NCBI GenBank assembly: GCA_040222875.1
Contig: JAVKCG010000034.1
Location: forward strand, 310,001-374,000
Reading direction: 5' to 3'
Length of the DNA: 64,000 nt
Source of the DNA: JAJCYL01 sp040222875
GTDB lineage: Bacteria; Bacteroidota; Bacteroidia; Cytophagales; Cyclobacteriaceae
In this document: positions 33,439 to 40,579 of the stretch, piece after piece
Numbering within the stretch: the stretch's first letter is position 1
Layout: every line of letters begins with the position of its first letter
Translations under genes and position numbers: made by a program
Notes under the pieces: generated by a model
The model's database searches: none
What the model was told of the DNA's origin: nothing
The model's input: only the letters and a program-made list of their open reading frames with translations

Positions 33439-33986
33439 CTGCACCCGGTGATTGGAAGGGTAAATGTCCCTTTTAGTTTTTTCTGTATTTGGGTTCCAGC
33501 CCTTGTTAACCTCAGGTTGAGCTTACCGGAGATTACGCCACTATTAAAATCCTCAATTTTCACTTCCACGAAATCGCCATCCTGGAAAAGCCAATAAATT
33601 TCGGCGGGTTTTTTAAGGTTTTTATAGTTTCCAGTGATTTCAAAAACATGTGCATCTGTTGATTTTCCATTGACCAACCAAATTGTCCTGGCTGAGCCCA
33701 CTCGTTCTCCTGAAAAAGTGCCCATTAAATCCTTGCCTGCGCATTCTTTAATTTCCAACTCATGCTTGAAAGTCACTTTAAAAGTCAGGCTAAGTCCATC
33801 GTCAGTTTCCCCAACAAACCAAAGGTTAGAATGCTCCTGAGCTGATTTGTCAATGAAGCTTGAATTGGTCTTACCTGCTTTATTAAAAATGGCACTATCG
33901 CTATCAACAAGCAACCGGAATTCACCTTGTGAATACACATTGGTTGTCAAAATCATTAATAAGAGTAAATGAATCAGCAATTTCAT
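33435..33986 (-). CDS. Hypothetical secreted protein
   Basis: The product has 183 residues with a signal peptide (MKLLIHLLLLMILTTNVYSQ). The mature part is beta-rich: DDGLSLTFKVTFKHELEIKE, DLMGTFSGERVG, VFEITGNYKNL, VKIEDFNSGVISGKLNL, and it has one Cys pair candidate (one in KECAG, one at the last but one residue). The design is that of a small lipocalin-like or beta-sandwich protein, but I do not recognise the family. It is a single gene, 88 bases from the metal-permease gene on the same strand. Confidence 0.6.
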   Translation of the reverse strand: MKLLIHLLLLMILTTNVYSQGEFRLLVDSDSAIFNKAGKTNSSFIDKSAQEHSNLWFVGETDDGLSLTFKVTFKHELEIKECAGKDLMGTFSGERVGSARTIWLVNGKSTDAHVFEITGNYKNLKKPAEIYWLFQDGDFVEVKIEDFNSGVISGKLNLRLTRAGTQIQKKLKGTFTLPITGCS

Positions 33987-34073
33987 ATTAGCAATTTATA
34001 AATACAATCCTGTGAGAACAAGCAATATGTTGTCAAACGATCTTATTAAAATTTGATATGAAATTAGAGGTTT

Positions 34074-34937
34074 TTAGCCAACAGCCTTCTGTCCTGAATA
34101 GTTTTTAACTCTGTGATAGAAAAAGGCGATCGTAAAGATTAAACCGGCAATTGTTGACATGGCCCCAGCAATTGACCCATCAATTGTGGCAGCCAAATAG
34201 TAGCCTGTAACAGAGATAATGACCCCTAAACCAGCGGAAAATATCAACATCTTCTTGAAATTTTCAGTTAGTAAATAGGCTGTGGCAGGCGGGGCTATTA
34301 GCAATGCAACTACCAGTATTGCGCCAACCGATTCAAAAGCGGCAACCGTAGTTAAAGAGACCATGCCCATAAGCAAATAATGCCATAAAGTAGTACTTAT
34401 GCCTATTGCGGCCGCAAACGCTGGATCGAACGTGGTGAGATAAAGCTCCTTAAATCCAACTTTAATGAAGATAAGTATAAGGATTAAAACGAACCCCATC
34501 CCCCAAAATACACGAGGCCCCATATTAACGCCTTCTCCAGTAATCCAGTTGTCAATCGGCACATAGGCAATTTCACCGTATAGGACACACTCATGATCTA
34601 TATGGGCATCGCCTGCATAAACTGAAACCAATATCACCCCCAGTGCAAAAAGCCACGTAAATGTTACGCCAATTGAAGCGTCCGTTTGCAGCTTACCTTT
34701 TTGATGGAAAAATTCAATTAAAAATGTGGTGAGGATGCCAATGGCCCCAGCGCCAATTAGCATTGCCAATGAGTCCCGGTTGCCCATAATCATAAAGGCA
34801 ATGATGATACCCGGTAGTACGGCATGCGAAATAGCGTCACCCACCATTGCCATTTTTCTAAGAATTAAATAGCAACCAAGCAATCCGCATGAGATTGCGA
34901 CTAAACTGCCTGCTAATATGATTTGAAATGCCTCCAA
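34074..34937 (-). CDS. Metal ABC transporter permease (second permease, ABC-3 family)
   Basis: The 287-residue protein has about eight transmembrane helices and the ABC-3 motifs: LRKMAMVGDAISHAVLPGIIIAFM, FDPAFAAAIGIS, SVGAILVVALLIAPPATAYLLT. It would form the channel for Mn2+, Zn2+ or Fe2+ with the second permease (35370-36650) and the ATPase upstream. Translation must start at TTG 34937 (TTGGAGGCATTT), because a stop lies three codons upstream and no Met precedes the first helix. The region before it is the inverted repeat of an inserted four-helix-bundle unit, so the original start may have been altered by that insertion. Confidence 0.93.
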   Translation of the reverse strand: MEAFQIILAGSLVAISCGLLGCYLILRKMAMVGDAISHAVLPGIIIAFMIMGNRDSLAMLIGAGAIGILTTFLIEFFHQKGKLQTDASIGVTFTWLFALGVILVSVYAGDAHIDHECVLYGEIAYVPIDNWITGEGVNMGPRVFWGMGFVLILILIFIKVGFKELYLTTFDPAFAAAIGISTTLWHYLLMGMVSLTTVAAFESVGAILVVALLIAPPATAYLLTENFKKMLIFSAGLGVIISVTGYYLAATIDGSIAGAMSTIAGLIFTIAFFYHRVKNYSGQKAVG

Positions 34938-34959
34938 TTTTTGAAATCAATTTTCAATT

Positions 34960-34980
34960 AACAATGTTCAATTTTCAATT
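34960..34980. repeat. Left inverted repeat of four-helix-bundle unit 1
   Basis: This 21-base AT-rich element pairs with 35351-35371 in inverted orientation with 18 of 21 positions matching. It contains the stop codon of the four-helix-bundle gene (34968-34970). A further partial copy of its inner motif CAATTTTCAATT lies just outside. Confidence 0.65.
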
Positions 34981-35345
34981 TTGGTTTTAGACATAATAGC
35001 GTAAATAATCCTCGAAACTTCATCGCATTGATTAAACAACTGTATGAATAGTTTTTCATCTATATAACCCGAATCCTTGAGCAACCTTAACCAGTATTTT
35101 GACTCCTGAGCTTCCTTGTAAGCGATTCCCAATTTGGCCCTGAAATCCTTCTTGGAATATCCGTGAACTGCCTCTTCCACATTGGCACCCACAGAAGTAG
35201 CACTTCTTAAAAGTTGTTTTGATAGGACATATTCTTTTTGTTCTCGAACAAAGCCTTGGTGAAACCTTACAATGTTCAGAGCAAAATCATAAGACTTTTC
35301 AGCAACAGCATTCGGCTTTCTACTATGTTTTAATTCATTGTTCAT
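34968..35345 (-). CDS. Four-helix-bundle protein, S23/IVP family (unit 1)
   Basis: The 125-residue all-helical protein has the motifs of the 23S rRNA intervening-sequence (IVP) / TIGR02436 group: KSYDFALNIVRFHQGF, LSKQLLRSATSVGANVEEA, FRAKLGIAYKEAQESKYWLRLL. The Avd accessory proteins of diversity-generating retroelements share this fold, but no reverse transcriptase is present here. ATG 35345 is chosen over a TTG two codons earlier. It sits between two permease genes of the metal operon, in the same direction, bounded by imperfect inverted repeats that overlap its own stop and the upstream permease stop. A nucleic-acid-binding role is known for relatives; this one's function is unknown. Confidence 0.88.
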   Translation of the reverse strand: MNNELKHSRKPNAVAEKSYDFALNIVRFHQGFVREQKEYVLSKQLLRSATSVGANVEEAVHGYSKKDFRAKLGIAYKEAQESKYWLRLLKDSGYIDEKLFIQLFNQCDEVSRIIYAIMSKTKIEN

Positions 35346-35350
35346 TGGCA

Positions 35351-35371
35351 AATTGTCAATTGATCATTGTT
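35351..35371. repeat. Right inverted repeat of four-helix-bundle unit 1
   Basis: This is the inverted partner of 34960-34980 (18 of 21 matches). Its last two bases are part of the fused permease's stop codon (35370-35372), so the unit abuts that gene without damaging it. Confidence 0.65.
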
Positions 35372-36650
35372 AGTATGGTATTTTTGATTGATGAGGATCA
35401 AGTTCCGGTTTATCCAAAAGCTTTTCCAAGCGCACCTCTAATTCAGGGGTTATTACATGTTCAATAGTCTCGGCGTCTTCATGCACATGATCTGGTGCAA
35501 TTCTCAGGTACTCGGTTAAGTAGAGCTCCCAAAGCCTATGGAGCTTAACTACACGCTGGCCTTTTTGCTGACCCTCAACAGTCAATTTCCATTTTTCGTC
35601 AATCTTCTCAACATAACCTTGCCTTGAAAGCTTCGACAATGCCGGCTTCAGCTTACTTGGGTCAAATGACCTGAATTGGAGGAGTTCTTCAATGGAATAT
35701 TCAATCTTATTTCCAGCTTCTGCCATTTTGAAGAGTTCCTTCAGGATATTTTCAGTCAGTATCTGTTGCTGATTGCGATAGTTTCTAAGAAGCCGCAGAA
35801 CAATACCTCGTCTTGGAGCAAAAAAGAATGAAAACAGTGCAATGATTGAAATGATCATTACAATCCACGGTCCTGTTGGCATGGATGGTGCTGTGTAAGA
35901 GACAAATGCCCCGGCAATACCTGAAAAAGCCCCGAACAGAGCTGACAGCAACACCATTTTTTTAAGGTTGTCAGTCCAAAATCTGGCCGCAGCAGCGGGA
36001 GTAATAAGCATAGCTGCCATTAGCACTACTCCCACTGCTTGTATACCTACAACCACTGCTAAAACAGTTAAAGTTGTAAGCACCAATTCCAATCTACGAA
36101 CGGGAAAACCAATTGCTACTGCGAAATTTTCATCAAAAGAAATCAAAGTGAACTCCTTAAATAGCAGGTAAACTACGGCTAATAGAATGATGCTTACGGA
36201 TCCAAAAGCGATCAAGTCTTCCCCTACCAAGGCGGCGGCCTTCCCAAACAGAAAGCTGTCTAAACCACTCTGTGCAGCATTGCCTGAGCTCTGGATGACA
36301 GTGAGTAACAAAATGCCAATGCCAAAGAAGACGGATAATACAAGCCCGATAGCCGTATCTTGTTTTAGCTTGCTCTTTGCCACAATTTGATCCATAATCA
36401 CCAAAGAGATCCAACCAGTGCAAAATGCTCCTACAATTAAAATGAAAGGATTTTTAGTGCCAGTGAGCATAAAAGCAAGGCATACGCCTGGTAAGACTGA
36501 ATGAGCCACTGCATCCCCAACCAACGATTTCTTTTTTAAAAATGTGAACGAACCCACTATGGCAGAGCTCACAGCCAGCAACACTGAGCCTAAAACCACA
36601 TACCTCACATTGGGGTCACTAAATGAAAAGAAGTCTATGAAATCTTTCAT
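35370..36650 (-). CDS. Metal ABC transporter permease fused to a DtxR-like domain
   Basis: The product has 426 residues. The first 275 are an ABC-3 permease: TFLKKKSLVGDAVAHSVLPGVCLAF, FDENFAVAIGFP, AVGVVLMAAMLITPAAAARFW. The rest is a winged-helix and dimerisation module like DtxR/MntR: EELLQFRSFDPSKLKPALSKL, GYVEKIDEKWKLTVEGQQKGQ, then HRLWELYLTEYL and HVHEDAETIEHVI with the His/Glu metal-ligand pattern. This fusion is known in MntABC-type systems of several bacteria. The domain may sense metal at the transporter. It begins one base after the ATPase stop. The separate regulator gene heads the operon. Confidence 0.93.
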   Translation of the reverse strand: MKDFIDFFSFSDPNVRYVVLGSVLLAVSSAIVGSFTFLKKKSLVGDAVAHSVLPGVCLAFMLTGTKNPFILIVGAFCTGWISLVIMDQIVAKSKLKQDTAIGLVLSVFFGIGILLLTVIQSSGNAAQSGLDSFLFGKAAALVGEDLIAFGSVSIILLAVVYLLFKEFTLISFDENFAVAIGFPVRRLELVLTTLTVLAVVVGIQAVGVVLMAAMLITPAAAARFWTDNLKKMVLLSALFGAFSGIAGAFVSYTAPSMPTGPWIVMIISIIALFSFFFAPRRGIVLRLLRNYRNQQQILTENILKELFKMAEAGNKIEYSIEELLQFRSFDPSKLKPALSKLSRQGYVEKIDEKWKLTVEGQQKGQRVVKLHRLWELYLTEYLRIAPDHVHEDAETIEHVITPELEVRLEKLLDKPELDPHQSKIPY

Positions 36651-36651
36651 A

Positions 36652-37443
36652 TTAAACCTTTTCCCTGCTGGGGAATTGCCCTTTTTTCATTAAATCCCTT
36701 ACCTCAGTGAGAAGAGTAAGCTTTCCACCATAGGTCTCCTGAAGCAATTCTGAGGTGAATACCTCATCAGTTGGCCCTGAAGCTACCAACCGTAAATTGA
36801 GCATTACCAACCAGTCGAAATAAGTTGTTACTGACTGTAGGTCATGATGTACAACTACAACTGTTTTGCCCTGATCAGACATCTCCCTAAGCAAGTTGAT
36901 AATCGCCTTTTCAGTAGCGGCGTCAACGCCTGAAAAAGGCTCATCCATAAAGTATAAATCAGCTTGTTGCGTCAGAGCCCTTGCCAAAAACACACGCTGT
37001 TGTTGCCCACCAGAAAGCTGGGAAATCTGCCTTTTTGCATAAGCCTCCATACCTACTTGTCGTAGAGCATTTTCAGCCACCTCTTTGTCTGATTTACGCA
37101 ACGACCTGAACAAGCCTACCTTACCGTAACGACCCATCATCACCACATCTAGTACTGAGGCCGGGAAGTCCCAATCAACCGATTCCCGCTGTGGCACATA
37201 GCTCACTTTACCACGGACATCATCCAATTCTTCCCCAAATATTTTAACATACCCACTGCTTGCCGGAACTATGCCCATAGCAGCTTTAATCAAGGTAGAT
37301 TTTCCGGCACCATTGGGGCCAACAATTCCAACCAATGATCCCTTAGGCAGGCTAAAATCAACCCCCCACAAGACTGGTTTCTTGCTGTAACTGACGGTTA
37401 AGTCATGGACTTCGAGAACTGGATTTTGGACTTGTTTAATCAT
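36652..37443 (-). CDS. Metal ABC transporter ATP-binding protein
   Basis: The 263-residue ATPase has all cassette motifs: Walker A GPNGAGKST (about 40-48), the Q-loop YVPQRESVDWDFP, the signature LSGGQQQRVFLARAL, Walker B LYFMDEPFSGVD, and the switch His in VVVVHHDLQ. The VPQR-x3-DWDFP stretch is typical of the manganese/zinc/iron chelate subfamily (MntB, ZnuC, SitB). It would power the two permeases encoded downstream. A four-helix-bundle gene lies between it and the metal-binding lipoprotein gene. Confidence 0.95.
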   Translation of the reverse strand: MIKQVQNPVLEVHDLTVSYSKKPVLWGVDFSLPKGSLVGIVGPNGAGKSTLIKAAMGIVPASSGYVKIFGEELDDVRGKVSYVPQRESVDWDFPASVLDVVMMGRYGKVGLFRSLRKSDKEVAENALRQVGMEAYAKRQISQLSGGQQQRVFLARALTQQADLYFMDEPFSGVDAATEKAIINLLREMSDQGKTVVVVHHDLQSVTTYFDWLVMLNLRLVASGPTDEVFTSELLQETYGGKLTLLTEVRDLMKKGQFPSREKV

Positions 37444-37457
37444 ATTTTTTGGTGGTT

Positions 37458-37481
37458 GGCTTTTTAGCCGTTTAGCTATTT
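37458..37481. repeat. Left inverted repeat of four-helix-bundle unit 2
   Basis: This 24-base element is built on GGCTTTTTAGC and AGCTATTT and pairs with 37899-37922 in inverted orientation with 21 of 24 matches. More partial copies of TGGCTTTTGGCT follow it up to position 37499. Confidence 0.65.
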
Positions 37482-37505
37482 GGCTTTTGGCTTTTGGCTA
37501 AATTG

Positions 37506-37856
37506 TCATCTCAGCTTTTGAATAAATGCATTCATCCGCTTTTTACATCTTATCAGGTCGGTTTTTATGTCATGATAATCATCTGAGGACAAGTATCCTA
37601 ACTCTGATGACAGATAGAGTTGATACTCAAGTTCGCTGGCTGAACCCATCGAAATGTTACAGAACCTTGCCAATTCTTTCTCAGTCGCTCTGCCGCAACC
37701 TTCTGCAATATTTGATGGAATTGAAACCGCACTTCTCCTAATCTGAGATGTTAAGCCGTAAACTTCCTCTTTAGGAAAAGATCTAGTTACGGCATAAACC
37801 GACTTCACGATTCTATGGGCTTCATGGAAAATTTCTAAGTCTATAAAATTTCTCAC
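37506..37856 (-). CDS. Four-helix-bundle protein, S23/IVP family (unit 2)
   Basis: The 116-residue protein begins at GTG 37856 (RNFIDLEIFHEAHRIVKSVY). It carries the family core: FPKEEVYGLTSQIRRSAVSIPSNIAEGCGR, ELARFCNISMGSASELEYQLYLS and IKTDLIRCKKRMNAFIQKL. It is clearly in the same family as the gene at 34968-35345 but belongs to a different subgroup (SIPSNIAEG type). It lies between the metal-binding lipoprotein gene and the ATPase gene, in operon direction, and is flanked by its own inverted repeats, unrelated in sequence to those of unit 1. Confidence 0.9.
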   Translation of the reverse strand: MRNFIDLEIFHEAHRIVKSVYAVTRSFPKEEVYGLTSQIRRSAVSIPSNIAEGCGRATEKELARFCNISMGSASELEYQLYLSSELGYLSSDDYHDIKTDLIRCKKRMNAFIQKLR

Positions 37857-37898
37857 AATTTTATTCGCTAACTATTAATGAATTCAATTACTCTTTTA

Positions 37899-37922
37899 AA
37901 ATAGCCAAACAGCTAAAAAGCA
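37899..37922. repeat. Right inverted repeat of four-helix-bundle unit 2
   Basis: This is the inverted partner of 37458-37481 (21 of 24 matches). A second partial copy (ACAGCCAAATAGCC, 37925-37938) runs into the stop codon of the metal-binding lipoprotein gene (37938-37940). Confidence 0.65.
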
Positions 37923-37937
37923 AAACAGCCAAATAGC

Positions 37938-38849
37938 CTACTTCAAAGCATTAACAATCTTCCTCACATTCGAATCTACCATCCCCAAATAAGTGCCCTC
38001 AAAAGTTCCAAATTCACCCATGGCATCTGAATAAAGGCTGCCTCCAATTACCACATCATGACCTCTTTCTTTGCAACCCTGCACCACCGCATTGATGGAT
38101 TTAGCAGACACTGAAGTCTCAACAAAGACAGCTTTCACCTTCGTCTCCACAATTAGATCGACCATGGCAGAAATGTCTTTCAAGCCTGGTTCGGAGACTG
38201 TGCTTATGCCCTGAAGGCCTTCCACCCTAATATTATAAGCGTCTCCAAAATATCCGAATGCATCATGGGAGGTGACAAGTATCCTATGTTCTTCAGGAAT
38301 TAGGGCTGTTTGCTCTTTAACAGCCTTGTGAAGGGAATCTAATTTTGTTAAGTACACATCAGTGTTCTTTTTATACAATTCTGAATTTAATGAATCATGT
38401 TTTTGTAGTTGTAGGCTGGCTTCATTTACCACTTCCTTCCATAGCGAAACATCAAACCAAACATGTGGGTCGAACTCATCCTGATAGGTAGCACTGGCTC
38501 TCAGTTTTGTGGTATCAATAGCCGCAGCCAGGGGTACTACAGGTCTTTGCTTCCCAAACCGTTCCAGAATTTCTTCCATTTTTCCCTCAAGGTAAAGGCC
38601 GTTATAAAGTACCAGATCAGCAGAAGTGATTTTGCTTAAATCACCTTGAGTAGCCTTATATAAATGCGGATCAACACCGGGCCCCATGAGTGCTTCTGCG
38701 TCAACAGAATCGCCAGCTATATTGATGACTGCATCGTATATCATTCCGGTGGTTGTGACCACCTTCAATTTACCTTCCCTCTGTTTTACACCGGATGGTG
38801 AGCATCTAACTAAAAGGAGCATCACCATTAAACCAATCAATATTCTCAT
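37938..38849 (-). CDS. Metal-binding lipoprotein of an ABC transporter (ZnuA/MntA/TroA family)
   Basis: The 303-residue cluster A-I solute-binding protein starts at ATG 38849 (MRILIGLMVMLLLVRC). A lipobox Cys lies at about residue 16. The metal ligands are visible: the His in GPGVDPHLYKAT, the His in YQDEFDPHVWFD, the His in ILVTSHDAFGYFG, and an acidic residue in the C-terminal GSLYSDAMG region. The set His/His/His/Asp is common to Zn and Mn binders, so the metal cannot be decided. The loop lacks the long His-rich stretch of ZnuA, slightly favouring Mn or Fe. It follows the regulator gene after one base. Confidence 0.92.
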   Translation of the reverse strand: MRILIGLMVMLLLVRCSPSGVKQREGKLKVVTTTGMIYDAVINIAGDSVDAEALMGPGVDPHLYKATQGDLSKITSADLVLYNGLYLEGKMEEILERFGKQRPVVPLAAAIDTTKLRASATYQDEFDPHVWFDVSLWKEVVNEASLQLQKHDSLNSELYKKNTDVYLTKLDSLHKAVKEQTALIPEEHRILVTSHDAFGYFGDAYNIRVEGLQGISTVSEPGLKDISAMVDLIVETKVKAVFVETSVSAKSINAVVQGCKERGHDVVIGGSLYSDAMGEFGTFEGTYLGMVDSNVRKIVNALK

Positions 38850-38850
38850 A

Positions 38851-39513
38851 CTATTCTTTCGCAACTAAAATGTTATTGGCCGCCTCTGACGACACGAATT
38901 GTTTCTGGTTATTATCAATGATCAATTCCAATGAGCCATCAAATTCTACCCGCTCATTTACTTTTATCCTGGCACCGATATAAATACCGATCTTGTCAAG
39001 ATATTTCAAAAATGCCGGGTTAGAATCATCAACCTGAACAACAGTACCCTGGGAGCCTTCCTCCATTTGTGAAAGGCCAAGTTTCGGGCCTACTTTAACC
39101 TCTCCGTTCTTATTAGGGATCGGGTCGCCATGGGGATCCACCTTAGGGTAGCCCAAAAACTCATCCAGTTTATCCGTTAATCTTGGTGATTTTACATGTT
39201 CCAGCTGCTCTGCTATCTCATGCACTTCATCCCACTTAAACCTTAGCTTCTCCACCAGGAAAACCTCCCACAATCTATGTTTTCGTATCACCTGAAGGGC
39301 CAGTGACTTTCCTTTTGAGGTAATCTCAACACCTTGATATTTTCTGTAATTAATGACACCCTTGTTGGCCAGTTTTTTTATCATATCACTGACCGATGCT
39401 GGTTTGGTATTTAATTGATCAGCAATAGAGTTGGTTGATACGGATATCTCTCCCCAATTTGATAAGTGGAAAATTGCCTTTATGTAATTTTCTTCAGCAA
39501 AACTGAAACTCAT
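38851..39513 (-). CDS. DtxR/MntR-family metal-dependent regulator
   Basis: The product is 220 residues from ATG 39513 (MSFSFAEENYIKAIFHLS), the family-typical start. The TTG at 39534 is rejected because the promoter box TAACTTTG overlaps it. The winged helix (about 1-65) has STNSIADQLNTKPASVSDMIKKLANKG. The metal-binding/dimer domain follows: HRLWEVFLVEKLRFKWDEVHEIAEQLEH, with DPHGDPIPN. A C-terminal SH3/FeoA-like domain runs from about 145. Such proteins repress metal-uptake operons when loaded with Mn2+ or Fe2+. It heads the operon and has a perfect palindrome in its promoter, consistent with autoregulation. Confidence 0.93.
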   Translation of the reverse strand: MSFSFAEENYIKAIFHLSNWGEISVSTNSIADQLNTKPASVSDMIKKLANKGVINYRKYQGVEITSKGKSLALQVIRKHRLWEVFLVEKLRFKWDEVHEIAEQLEHVKSPRLTDKLDEFLGYPKVDPHGDPIPNKNGEVKVGPKLGLSQMEEGSQGTVVQVDDSNPAFLKYLDKIGIYIGARIKVNERVEFDGSLELIIDNNQKQFVSSEAANNILVAKE

Positions 39514-39531
39514 CTCATCAACTGTTTTGTT

Positions 39532-39539
39532 CAAAGTTA
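39532..39539 (-). promoter_or_regulatory. -7 promoter box TAACTTTG of the metal-uptake operon
   Basis: The box lies on the minus strand, 18 bases upstream of the regulator ATG at 39513. The -33 region falls inside the palindrome 39544-39563. Confidence 0.55.
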
Positions 39540-39543
39540 CTTC

Positions 39544-39563
39544 TTTTTAGGTTCACCTAAAAA
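39544..39563. promoter_or_regulatory. Perfect palindrome, probable operator of the DtxR/MntR-type regulator
   Basis: TTTTTAGGT-TC-ACCTAAAAA is a 9-2-9 perfect inverted repeat. Its core AGGT-nn-ACCT flanked by T/A runs resembles known DtxR/MntR/SirR-type boxes. It lies between the -33 and -7 positions of the operon promoter, where a bound repressor would block RNA polymerase. Confidence 0.7.
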
Positions 39564-39702
39564 TATTTTTAAGTAGATGAAATAATATTTTTCCGGATAT
39601 ATCCATTTTACGTTTCTAAATTTTCATTTTTTGCTATGATAATACCTCCATATTTGTTTGCTTGCCAGCATAAATAGATTTCTAATACAGTAAACTTTAG
39701 CA

Positions 39703-40518
39703 TTGAAAGAATTAAGGGATATTATTGAAGCAGCCTGGGACAACAGGACCTTACTCAAGGATAAAAACACCATTATAGCCGTAAAAACCATTATCGATGA
39801 TATTGATAAGGGTAAAAGAAGGGTGGCTGAACCAACCCCATCGGGATGGCTAGTCAATGATTGGATTAAGAAAGCGGTGATTCTCTACTTCCCAATGATG
39901 AAGATGCAGAAGATAGAGGTAGGCCCATTTGAGTTTCATGACAAAATGAAACTAAAATCAGGGTATGATAAGCTAGGTGTTCGGGTTGTTCCTCATGCAG
40001 TAGCCAGGTACGGAGCCTTTATTAGCCCTGGTGTTATAATGATGCCATCATATATAAATATTGGGGCCTATGTAGACGAAGGAACAATGGTGGATACATG
40101 GGCAACCGTTGGCAGTTGCGCTCAAATAGGAAAAAACGTTCATTTAAGCGGTGGAGTTGGTATTGGAGGGGTTTTAGAACCAGTACAGGCCGCACCTGTC
40201 ATAATTGAAGACAATGCTTTTATCGGAAGCCGTTGCATTGTGGTTGAGGGGGTGCGTGTCGGAAAAGAGGCAGTTTTAGGCGCCAATGTAACTTTAACAG
40301 GAAGCACTAAAATCATTGATGTTACAGAAAGCAGCCCCAAGGAAATAAAAGGATATGTTCCAGAGCGGTCAGTGGTTGTTCCCGGGTCTTACAGTAAAAA
40401 ATTCCCAGCTGGCGATTACAACGTTACTTGTGCTTTGATTATCGGCAAGAGAAAAGAAAGTACTGATAAGAAAACTTCACTTAATGAGGCGCTAAGGGAA
40501 AACGATGTTGCCGTTTAG
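39703..40518 (+). CDS. dapD: 2,3,4,5-tetrahydropyridine-2,6-dicarboxylate N-succinyltransferase
   Basis: The product has 271 residues, the DapD length. It catalyses the succinyl-CoA-dependent step of the lysine/diaminopimelate pathway. The N-terminal helical domain (KELRDIIEAAWDNRTLL) leads into a left-handed beta-helix, with RVVPHAVARYGAFISPGVIMMPSYINIGAYVDEGTMVDTWATVG as a run of hexapeptide turns. GSRCIVVEGVRVG and SVVVPGSY follow. Translation starts at TTG 39703: a Met-equivalent is needed just before KELRDII, and the nearest in-frame ATG lies far inside. It stands alone and ends near the start of a hydrolase gene. Confidence 0.95.
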   Translation: MKELRDIIEAAWDNRTLLKDKNTIIAVKTIIDDIDKGKRRVAEPTPSGWLVNDWIKKAVILYFPMMKMQKIEVGPFEFHDKMKLKSGYDKLGVRVVPHAVARYGAFISPGVIMMPSYINIGAYVDEGTMVDTWATVGSCAQIGKNVHLSGGVGIGGVLEPVQAAPVIIEDNAFIGSRCIVVEGVRVGKEAVLGANVTLTGSTKIIDVTESSPKEIKGYVPERSVVVPGSYSKKFPAGDYNVTCALIIGKRKESTDKKTSLNEALRENDVAV

Positions 40519-40579
40519 AAAATATCCCTATTTTAAACTTTATTCTGGTCTTGGGCGTTCATCTTCAAAAAATCGATTT

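Noticed and set aside
34074..39534. Four-helix-bundle genes as part of a diversity-generating retroelement
   Set aside because: No reverse transcriptase, template repeat or variable repeat is visible in the window; only the Avd-like fold is shared.
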